From contig RKSI01000125.1 of assembly GCA_007570905.1 (NCBI GenBank), positions 1-5,475 on the forward strand: a DNA stretch of 5,475 nt, read 5' to 3'. The stretch's first letter is position 1. Every line of letters starts with the position of its first letter. The translations under genes were made by a program, and so were the position numbers. Origin of the DNA: Gammaproteobacteria bacterium (GTDB taxonomy: Bacteria > Pseudomonadota > Gammaproteobacteria > Poriferisulfidales > Oxydemutatoraceae). The notes below the pieces were generated by a model. That model made no database searches and had not been told where the DNA came from. It saw nothing but the letters and a program-made list of their open reading frames with translations. Of this stretch, positions 1 through 4,994 are shown piece by piece.

Positions 1-1091
1 ATCATCCGCAGCGCCTCGGACGACGACGCGGTCAGCGACGACCGCTTCATCAGTTGCGGCAGCGGCAAACTGTCGCCCTCAATCAGCACATCGCGCACCT
101 CAATGTCGTCGGGAACCGCGTGTTTGCTGAAACGCTCGATGAAACCGGCGTGCGCTTGCTCCGCCGCGCGCGCGTCGTGAAAGCGCGCGACAATCTCGCG
201 CGCCAGTTCAAACTTGACATCGCGCGGGTTGCGCCCGTCCGCGACCTGGCGTTTCAGCGCCTCAATCTGCGCCGACGACAGAAAACTCAGCAACTCGAAA
301 TAACGCCACATCAACTCATCCGACAGCGACATCAGTTTGCCGAACATCTCCGCCGCCGGCTCGGTGACGCCGATATAGTTGTCAAGCGATTTTGACATCT
401 TGCGCACGCCGTCCAGCCCCTCGAGCAGCGGCATGGTGATGACCACCTGCGGCGCCTGGCCGTGGTTTTTCTGCAGTTCCCTGCCGAGCAGCAGGTTGAA
501 TTTCTGGTCAACGCCGCCGAGTTCAACATCGGCGTTCAGCGCGACCGAGTCATAGCCTTGCAGCAGCGGATACAGAAACTCGTGAATGCCGATGGGCTGC
601 CCGCCGGCGTAACGCTTGCTGAAGTCGTCGCGCTCGAGCATCCGCGCGACGGTGTGATGCGACGCCAGTTCAACGACGGATTTCGCCGCGAGAGCGTCCA
701 GCCACTTTGAGTTGAAACAGATTTCAACGGCGTCGCGGTCAAGGATACGGTCAATCTGCGCGCTGTAAGTCGCGGCGTTTTCAGCGACCTGCTCGCGCGT
801 CAGCGGCGGGCGCATCTTGCTGCGGCCGCTGGGGTCGCCGATCATGCCGGTGAAGTCGCCGATGACGAATTTCACGGCGTGCCCCTGGCGCTGGAATTCG
901 CGCAGTTTGTTGATAAGCACGGTGTGGCCGAGGTGCAGGTCGGGCGCCGTCGGGTCGAAGCCGGCCTTGACCGCCAGCGGCCTGCCGGCGTTCAGGCGCT
1001 GTTGCAGTTCGTCCGGCAGCAGCACATCCACCGCGCCTCTCAGCAGTTCGGCGGCGTCGGCCTTCATCGCGGTTTTCATTGCGGATTTCAT
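1..1091 (-). CDS. tyrS: Tyrosyl-tRNA synthetase (TyrZ-like type), C-terminus beyond left edge
   Basis: Class I aminoacyl-tRNA synthetase that activates tyrosine with ATP and charges tRNA-Tyr in the cytoplasm. I translated the reverse strand from 1091 to base 1 and met no stop or frameshift, giving 363 visible residues. The class I HIGH motif reads HLGH at residues 53-56 (924-935), after FDPTAPDL. The KMSKS loop is intact at residues 231-235 (387-401). Other family blocks are IGDFTGMIGDPSGRS, ARMLERDDFSKRY, HEFLYPLLQGYDS and ADVELGGVDQKFNLL. The last visible residues, from about 342 (LPLPQLMKRSSLTASSSEAL), look like the start of the C-terminal S4 RNA-binding domain. TyrZ-type enzymes are about 400 residues, so roughly 35-40 are missing. 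The start is uncertain: ATGs at 1091, 1079 and 1067 are all in frame and none has a Shine-Dalgarno. By my memory of related enzymes, 1079 fits best. The gene is transcribed divergently from the peptidase gene. Confidence 0.96.
   Translation of the reverse strand, partial: MKSAMKTAMKADAAELLRGAVDVLLPDELQQRLNAGRPLAVKAGFDPTAPDLHLGHTVLINKLREFQRQGHAVKFVIGDFTGMIGDPSGRSKMRPPLTREQVAENAATYSAQIDRILDRDAVEICFNSKWLDALAAKSVVELASHHTVARMLERDDFSKRYAGGQPIGIHEFLYPLLQGYDSVALNADVELGGVDQKFNLLLGRELQKNHGQAPQVVITMPLLEGLDGVRKMSKSLDNYIGVTEPAAEMFGKLMSLSDELMWRYFELLSFLSSAQIEALKRQVADGRNPRDVKFELAREIVARFHDARAAEQAHAGFIERFSKHAVPDDIEVRDVLIEGDSLPLPQLMKRSSLTASSSEALRM
1056..1091 (-). repeat. Three 12-base tandem units, each beginning with an in-frame ATG, at the tyrS start
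   Basis: Read on the minus strand, the units are ATGAAATCCGCA, ATGAAAACCGCG and ATGAAGGCCGAC, coding MKSA, MKTA and MKAD. Units 1 and 2 differ at two bases, units 2 and 3 at four. Each unit supplies a possible start codon, so the N-terminus of TyrS is ambiguous by 4 or 8 residues. This looks like a small duplication; a regulatory role is only a guess. Confidence 0.6.
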
Positions 1092-1092
1092 C

Positions 1093-1109
1093 ACAAATGC
1101 GGCATTTGT
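1093..1109. promoter_or_regulatory. Perfect dyad (8+1+8) just upstream of tyrS; possible operator or leader hairpin
   Basis: The plus strand reads ACAAATGC-G-GCATTTGT, a perfect inverted repeat with one central base. It lies one base upstream of the tyrS ATG at 1091 and just left of the -35 of the rightward promoter. As DNA it could be an operator for either divergent gene. As RNA in the tyrS leader it could form a 6-bp stem (ACAAAT/ATTTGT) with a 5-base loop next to the start codon. I do not recognise it as the site of a known regulator. Confidence 0.4.
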
Positions 1110-1111
1110 TA

Positions 1112-1139
1112 TTGACAATTCAGGAACTGAGGGTATCTT
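1112..1139 (+). promoter_or_regulatory. Sigma70-type promoter for the peptidase-anmK operon
   Basis: The -35 is a perfect TTGACA at 1112-1117. After a 16-base spacer, TATCTT at 1134-1139 matches four of six bases of TATAAT. Transcription would begin near 1146, leaving a leader of about 43 bases before the ATG at 1189. It is the only strong -35 in this short divergent region and points toward the peptidase gene. Confidence 0.6.
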
Positions 1140-1158
1140 TACTCGCTTGTAATTTCAA
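1130..1158 (-). promoter_or_regulatory. Possible tyrS promoter overlapping the opposite promoter
   Basis: On the minus strand, TTGAAA (1158-1153, five of six matches) is followed after 17 bases by TACCCT (1135-1130, three of six). An A-rich tract lies immediately upstream at about 1159-1175 and could act as an UP element. Transcription would begin near 1123, about 32 bases before the ATG at 1091. The -10 shares bases with the rightward promoter's -10, so the two could not be occupied together. The -10 is weak, so the call is tentative. Confidence 0.35.
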
Positions 1159-1188
1159 ATTGTTTTTTATTTTCCCGCGATTTAACCG

Positions 1189-2616
1189 ATGATTCGACAC
1201 CACATCCCCGGTTTGCGGCGGCGCGCCGACCCCGCCCGCAAGCACCGCCTGCGCCTGTTAGTCAGTGCGGCGCTGCTGAGCGGCGTCATCGTCTTTGTCA
1301 TCTCGGCCCGCACCGAACAACTGCCGCAGGCGGCGCAGGCGGCGCAGGCGGAACAGCCGCAACCGGCAACGCAGGCGGCGGAGCAGTTGCAACTGGCGCC
1401 GCCCACCATCGCATATCTCGATGCCGATGAACAACCCGCCGCCGCGCCGGCGGACGCGCCCGCCGGCAATGCACAAGTCCGCCATTACACCGTTCAGCCG
1501 GGCGACACCCTTTCCGGCATTCTCGACCATTTCGGCTTGCACAAGACCATGCGCCATCTGCTGGCGCTTAAAAAGAAAGACAGAAAACTGCTGGCCAACC
1601 TGCGCCCGGGCCGCCCGCTTGAACTGACAATCCGCGACGGCGCGCTGGCGGAATTGATTTACCGGCCATCACGGATTGAGCACATCATCGTGTCGGCGCG
1701 CGAGGACGGCTACGCTCTGGAAAAGCGCCTGTTACCCGTTGAAACAAGGGAAGTTTTTGCGTCCGGCGTGATTGCCGATTCGCTGTATCTGGCGGGCAGG
1801 AAGGCCGGACTTTCGGACAAAATCATCATTGAAATGGGCGAGTTGCTGGGCTGGGACATCGACTTCGTCTATGACATCCGCAGCGGCGACCGCTTCACCG
1901 TGCTCTACGAGGAAAGTTATGTTCACGGCGAGAAATGGAAAGACAATCACATCACCGCCATTGAGTTTCTGAACCGCAAGAAAACCTACCGCCTCGCGCG
2001 CTACACCGACGCCGCCGGCAAGACCGACTACTACATGGAAAACGGGCGCCGCGTCAGAAAGCCTTTTCTCCGCAACCCGCTGGAGTTCAAGCGCGTCAGT
2101 TCGCATTTCAGCAACCGGCGCCTGCACCCGGTGCTGAACAAGGTGCGCCCGCACCGCGGCGTGGACTACGCGGCGAAACGCGGCACGCCGGTGCGCGCGA
2201 CCGGCGACGGCAAGATCATCCACCGCGCCAGAAAAGGCGGCTACGGCAAGACCGTCATCATCCGCCACGACCGCGGTTACAGCACGCTCTACGCGCACCT
2301 GTCGCGTTATGGCCGCGGCCAGCGCGTCGGGTCGTTTGTGCGGCAAAAGCAGGTCATCGGCTATGTCGGCTCCACCGGGCTTTCAACCGGCCCGCACCTG
2401 CACTATGAATTCCGCGTCGGCGGCGTCCACAAGAACCCGCTGACGGTCAAACTGCCCAACTCAAGGCCGCTGCCGAAGTCAAAGAGGCCGCACTTCCGCA
2501 AGACGACGCGCGACATCTTCGCCAAACTCAACCTGATTAACCAGGCATATCTCGCGTCGCTCGGCGAGGCGGCGAACAACGCGGACGGGGCGGACGGCGA
2601 GCCGGGCCGACCCTGA
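1189..2616 (+). CDS. MepM-like M23 peptidoglycan DD-metalloendopeptidase with LysM domain
   Basis: A 475-residue zinc endopeptidase predicted to cut peptidoglycan cross-link peptides in the periplasm, making room for new wall material. A basic N-terminus precedes a membrane segment at about 21-40 (signal anchor). A Gln/Ala/Pro-rich linker follows to about 95, then a LysM-like wall-binding domain at about 98-146 (HYTVQPGDTLSGIL). A middle domain of the kind found before M23 in MepM spans roughly 170-290. The M23 domain covers about 303-420: H322 and D326 (HRGVDYA) and H405 (GPHLHYEF) are the expected zinc ligands, and H370 (YAHLS) and H403 the expected catalytic histidines. All are present, so it should be active. 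E. coli MepM is 440 residues; the extra length is in the linker and a tail of about 55 residues. The ATG at 1189 is the first possible start after an in-frame TAA at 1183-1185 and has no Shine-Dalgarno. The gene ends 3 bases before anmK. The family is sure; the exact cut bond is inferred. Confidence 0.93.
   Translation: MIRHHIPGLRRRADPARKHRLRLLVSAALLSGVIVFVISARTEQLPQAAQAAQAEQPQPATQAAEQLQLAPPTIAYLDADEQPAAAPADAPAGNAQVRHYTVQPGDTLSGILDHFGLHKTMRHLLALKKKDRKLLANLRPGRPLELTIRDGALAELIYRPSRIEHIIVSAREDGYALEKRLLPVETREVFASGVIADSLYLAGRKAGLSDKIIIEMGELLGWDIDFVYDIRSGDRFTVLYEESYVHGEKWKDNHITAIEFLNRKKTYRLARYTDAAGKTDYYMENGRRVRKPFLRNPLEFKRVSSHFSNRRLHPVLNKVRPHRGVDYAAKRGTPVRATGDGKIIHRARKGGYGKTVIIRHDRGYSTLYAHLSRYGRGQRVGSFVRQKQVIGYVGSTGLSTGPHLHYEFRVGGVHKNPLTVKLPNSRPLPKSKRPHFRKTTRDIFAKLNLINQAYLASLGEAANNADGADGEPGRP
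1324..1350 (+). repeat. 9-base tandem repeat (x3) in the peptidase linker
   Basis: Three adjacent copies of NCGCAGGCG (first base C in copy 1, G in copies 2 and 3) encode the start of the PQAAQAAQAEQPQ linker just after the membrane anchor. Copy-number change would stay in frame and merely alter linker length. Confidence 0.6.
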
Positions 2617-2619
2617 ACC

Positions 2620-3738
2620 ATGCCGGCCATCTATCTGGGGGCGCTGTCCGGCACCAGCCTGGACTCGGTGGATGTCGCGGCGGTGGACTTCGACGGCGGC
2701 GCCACGCTGATTGCCTTTGCCAGCCGCCCGATAGACCGGGCCGTCGCGCAGCGCGTCACGCATCTGCAAACGCAGCCCGCGCCGCTGGCGGAACTGGCGC
2801 GCCTGGACTGCGAATTCGGCCACCTGTTCGCCGACGCGGTGCTCGCGCTGATTGAAGACCAGAGCCTCGCCGCCGGCGCCATAGAAGCCGTCGGCCTGCA
2901 CGGGCAAACCCTGCTGCACCGCCCGGACGACGCCTGCCCCTGCTCGGTGCAAATCGGCGACCCCAACATCGTCGCCGCCAGAACCGGCCTGACCACGGTC
3001 GCCGATTTCCGGCGCGCCGACATCGCTCTCGGCGGCCAGGGCGCGCCGCTGACGCCGGCCTTTCACAGGGAATTGTTCGGACACCTTGAACGCGCCGCGG
3101 TCGTCAATATCGGCGGCATCGCAAACCTGAGCGTGCTCGGCGGCGGCGAGGTCGCGGGTTTTGACACCGGCCCCGGCAACTGCCTGATGGACGCCTGGAT
3201 GATGCGCCACCAACAGCAGCCTTACGACGACGAAGGCCGCTGGGCCGCAAGCGCCGCGCCCGACCGCGAACTGCTGGCGCGACTGCTGGCTCACCCGCCC
3301 TTCTCGGCGCCGCCGCCGAAGAGTTTCTGCACCAGCCAGTTTCACCTCGGCTGGCTTGACGATTATCTGATGGATGGCGCAGACCCCGCCGCAGTGCAGG
3401 CGACGCTGGCAGAACTGACGGCGGCGACCATCACCGATGCGTTGCGCCACCACGCCGCCGGCGCCGAAACGCTGCTGGTGTGCGGCGGCGGCGTGCACAA
3501 CCGCCATCTGATGCAGCGCCTCAGCGCGCTGACCGGTGTTCGCGTGCGCAGCACCGATACCGAAGGCGTGCCGCCCGACCGGGTCGAGGCGCTGGCGTTC
3601 GCATGGCTTGCCAGGCAGCGCCTCGCGCGCGCCAGCGGCGTGATTGCGGCGGCCACCGGCGCAACGCAGGCGGCGCTGCTCGGCGGCGTCTATCTTCCAC
3701 CACCGGGTCCGCCGCCGGGCACGGAACAGAAAGGGTGA
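2620..3738 (+). CDS. anmK: Anhydro-N-acetylmuramic acid kinase
   Basis: Cytoplasmic ASKHA-fold sugar kinase that opens the 1,6-anhydro ring of anhydro-MurNAc and phosphorylates it to MurNAc-6-phosphate with ATP, in peptidoglycan recycling. It has 372 residues (E. coli AnmK 369). The N-terminal phosphate loop is GALSGTSLDSVD (7-18). The substrate blocks IGDPNIVAARTGLTTVADFR (112-131) and GGQGAPLTPAFH follow. VNIGGIANLS (162-171) and GFDTGPGN (180-187) match the family, with D182 at the expected catalytic aspartate. The C-terminal CGGGVHNRHLM (288-298) and the EALAFAWLA helix are typical. Two deviations stand out: usual SLDGVD is SLDSVD, and the usual KSTGRE-type segment reads KSFCTSQF (234-241). 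The ATG lies 3 bases after the peptidase stop, with no evident Shine-Dalgarno, which suggests translational coupling. It converges on erpA with 3 bases between stop codons. Identity is firm; effects of the substitutions are unknown. Confidence 0.94.
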   Translation: MPAIYLGALSGTSLDSVDVAAVDFDGGATLIAFASRPIDRAVAQRVTHLQTQPAPLAELARLDCEFGHLFADAVLALIEDQSLAAGAIEAVGLHGQTLLHRPDDACPCSVQIGDPNIVAARTGLTTVADFRRADIALGGQGAPLTPAFHRELFGHLERAAVVNIGGIANLSVLGGGEVAGFDTGPGNCLMDAWMMRHQQQPYDDEGRWAASAAPDRELLARLLAHPPFSAPPPKSFCTSQFHLGWLDDYLMDGADPAAVQATLAELTAATITDALRHHAAGAETLLVCGGGVHNRHLMQRLSALTGVRVRSTDTEGVPPDRVEALAFAWLARQRLARASGVIAAATGATQAALLGGVYLPPPGPPPGTEQKG

Positions 3739-3741
3739 GGT

Positions 3742-4083
3742 TCAGGCGGGCGAGAACGAAGAGCCGCAGCCGCAGGTTGTCGTCGCATTCGGATTGCGAA
3801 TGACAAACTGCGCGCCTTCCAGCCCTTCGGTGTAGTCAATCTCGGCGCCCATCAGGTACTGGTGGCTCATCGGATCCACCAGCAGCGTAACGCCGCCTTT
3901 CTCGACCCGGGTGTCGCCTTCCTGGATGTTCTCGTCGAAGGTGAAGCCGTATTGAAAACCGGCGCAGCCGCCGCCCGAGACGAACACGCGCAACTTGAGG
4001 TTGGCGTTGTTCTCCTCTTCAATCAGCGACTTGACCTTGGCCGCGGCGGCCTCGGTGAAAATCAGGGATTGCATTTCAGCCAT
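3742..4083 (-). CDS. erpA: Iron-sulfur cluster insertion protein ErpA
   Basis: Small A-type carrier that receives Fe-S clusters and hands them to apoproteins; in E. coli it serves isoprenoid-synthesis (IspG/IspH) and respiratory enzymes. It has 113 residues, the normal ErpA length. The three cluster-binding cysteines are all present: C40 in SGGGCAGFQYGF, and C104 and C106 in TTTCGCGSSFSP near the C-terminus. The LRVFVSGGGC strand and the DPMSHQYLMGAEIDY block are typical. I chose the ATG at 4083 over the one at 4110, which would add nine residues (MQRKQRSEP): a strong AAGGAG lies 7 bases before 4083, the protein then begins MAEMQSLIFTEAA as in the family, and the predicted transcript starts near 4109, at or inside the longer version. 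It appears to have its own promoter despite lying downstream of argC and the DUF6776 gene. Confidence 0.96.
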   Translation of the reverse strand: MAEMQSLIFTEAAAAKVKSLIEEENNANLKLRVFVSGGGCAGFQYGFTFDENIQEGDTRVEKGGVTLLVDPMSHQYLMGAEIDYTEGLEGAQFVIRNPNATTTCGCGSSFSPA

Positions 4084-4090
4084 CGGTTCG

Positions 4091-4096
4091 CTCCTT
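4091..4096 (-). promoter_or_regulatory. Ribosome binding site of erpA that fixes its start
   Basis: AAGGAG on the minus strand ends 7 bases before the ATG at 4083. It is the only strong Shine-Dalgarno before any gene in the window, and it rules in favour of 4083 rather than 4110 as the start. Confidence 0.85.
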
Positions 4097-4102
4097 TGCT
4101 TG

Positions 4103-4112
4103 CGTTGCAACG
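4103..4112. promoter_or_regulatory. Palindrome CGTTGCAACG at the predicted erpA transcription start
   Basis: A perfect 10-base palindrome that spans the expected start point of the erpA transcript, 3 bases downstream of the -10. This is a usual place for a repressor site. It does not resemble the IscR type 1 or type 2 sites I know from E. coli. A 10-base palindrome can occur by chance, so this is only a candidate. Confidence 0.3.
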
Positions 4113-4115
4113 GGG

Positions 4116-4124
4116 ATTATAGCA
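4116..4124 (-). promoter_or_regulatory. Extended -10 promoter of erpA
   Basis: On the minus strand, TGCTATAAT gives a perfect TATAAT (4121-4116) with an upstream TGn extension (4124-4122). No -35 match is seen at 16-18 bases; extended -10 promoters often manage without one, or with an activator. Transcription would begin near 4109, about 26 bases before the ATG at 4083. Confidence 0.65.
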
Positions 4125-4145
4125 CGGGCGCCGCCGGCACGGGCG
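4122..4145. repeat. Direct repeat GCACGGGCG, 15-base period, in the erpA -35 region
   Basis: Two exact 9-base copies at 4122-4130 and 4137-4145, separated by CCGCCG. The copy nearer erpA covers the TG extension of the -10, and the other covers where a -35 would sit. It could be a regulator site or just repetitive GC-rich spacer. Confidence 0.4.
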
Positions 4146-4155
4146 TCCGGGCGCA

Positions 4156-4992
4156 TCAGGGCGGCGCCTCCGGCAACGCGCCGAGCGGCGCAAGCGGCGC
4201 ATCCGCCGCGCTCAGCAAACTGCTCCAGCGAAACATCCGCACCACCGGGTCGGCCTTTTCGGCGCTGACCCGCACTTCAACGCTGGCCGGCACAAAGTGC
4301 TCCGGCAGCGAAATCCGCCCCTTGATGCGCTGGAAATACTTGAACGCGAAGCGCCGCTCACCCTCGTAGAAATCGTCCATCGGCAACCGCCTGCCGGCGC
4401 CGTCCAGCGTGCCGTCCACGCGCAGGCGGATGCTGCCCTTCGCCATCTTGTCCTTGCGCGCGCCCTGCCGCAGCACCAGTTCAAACGGAAAGCGCCCGTC
4501 CGTCGCCGGCTTCTCCAGGTGCGCCGACAGGATCGCGACGCCCTGCTGCAAATCCTCCGGCGCGATGACGCGGCGGTAGAAATAAAGTTGTTCCTTCATC
4601 TCGGCGAGGTCGCGCTCTTTCTGGTACAACTCGTTGCGCATCTGCTGCGCGGTCTCGCGCAGCAGGTTGGCGCGGGTTCTGACCGCCACCAGTTTCAGCG
4701 CGGTGCTTTGCTGGTCCAGCGTGTCGCCAAAGCCCTCAATGCGCGCCAGTTCGTCAAAGGCGGCGTCAAAGCGGGCGTGTTCCACGGTGTAGCCCAGCAG
4801 GTAAAACGCCGCCGACCACGACAGCACCAGAAAAACCGCCGCGAACATCTTCACAAACGAGCGCCCGCCGAGATACAGCCGCAGCAGGCGCATCCGAAAC
4901 GCCAGCCACACCAGCAAGCGCAGCGGCCAGCGGGGGACGCGCGGCCACCACGCCGGGCGGCCCTGGGCGGCGCGGGAGCGGTTCGGCGCCAT
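4156..4992 (-). CDS. DUF6776-type membrane-anchored protein of unknown function
   Basis: A 278-residue protein with no assigned function. The N-terminus (1-48) is rich in Arg, Pro and Trp. One membrane segment at about 49-68 (MFAAVFLVLSWSAAFYLLGY) would anchor it in the inner membrane, with the rest periplasmic by the positive-inside rule. A probable coiled coil follows at about 95-136, then LYFYRRVIAPEDLQQGV (136-151), which I recall as typical of the family beside argC and erpA in gammaproteobacteria. The C-terminal half is probably a beta-rich domain (FELVLRQGAR, IRLRVDG, FAFKYFQRIKGRISLP, VEVRVS). The ATG at 4992 is 2 bases after the argC stop, suggesting coupling; a shorter start at 4893 (M34) is possible, and neither has a Shine-Dalgarno. 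The family name comes from memory of sequence features and context, so it is likely rather than certain. Confidence 0.75.
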   Translation of the reverse strand: MAPNRSRAAQGRPAWWPRVPRWPLRLLVWLAFRMRLLRLYLGGRSFVKMFAAVFLVLSWSAAFYLLGYTVEHARFDAAFDELARIEGFGDTLDQQSTALKLVAVRTRANLLRETAQQMRNELYQKERDLAEMKEQLYFYRRVIAPEDLQQGVAILSAHLEKPATDGRFPFELVLRQGARKDKMAKGSIRLRVDGTLDGAGRRLPMDDFYEGERRFAFKYFQRIKGRISLPEHFVPASVEVRVSAEKADPVVRMFRWSSLLSAADAPLAPLGALPEAPP

Positions 4993-4994
4993 CG

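Noticed and set aside
332..754. Short minus-strand frames suggesting that tyrS might be broken
   Set aside because: The true tyrS frame is open throughout from 1091 to base 1 with all motifs in order; these are out-of-phase frames within it.
1151..1161. AATTT-C-AAATT small inverted repeat in the divergent region
   Set aside because: Only 5-base AT arms in an AT-rich tract, likely by chance; it overlaps the proposed tyrS -35 and does not need a separate explanation.
1732..2346. Open frame of 204 residues on the minus strand inside the M23 gene
   Set aside because: It lies entirely within the catalytic and middle domains of the peptidase in antisense; composition is that of a shadow frame.
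2479..3507. Long open frame of 342 residues on the minus strand opposite the peptidase end and anmK
   Set aside because: It is antisense to anmK, which has clear family motifs. Its translation is low-complexity Arg/Ala/Gly/Val-rich with no recognisable domain, typical of GC-rich shadow frames.
4084..4110. Nine-residue N-terminal extension of ErpA from the ATG at 4110
   Set aside because: The extension includes the ribosome binding site of the 4083 start, lies at or before the predicted transcript start, and is not seen in the family.
4122..4155. GC-rich inverted sequence after the DUF6776 stop as a terminator
   Set aside because: Short GC-rich complements can pair, but there is no T-run on the minus strand after them and no single strong stem; the region fits better as the erpA promoter.
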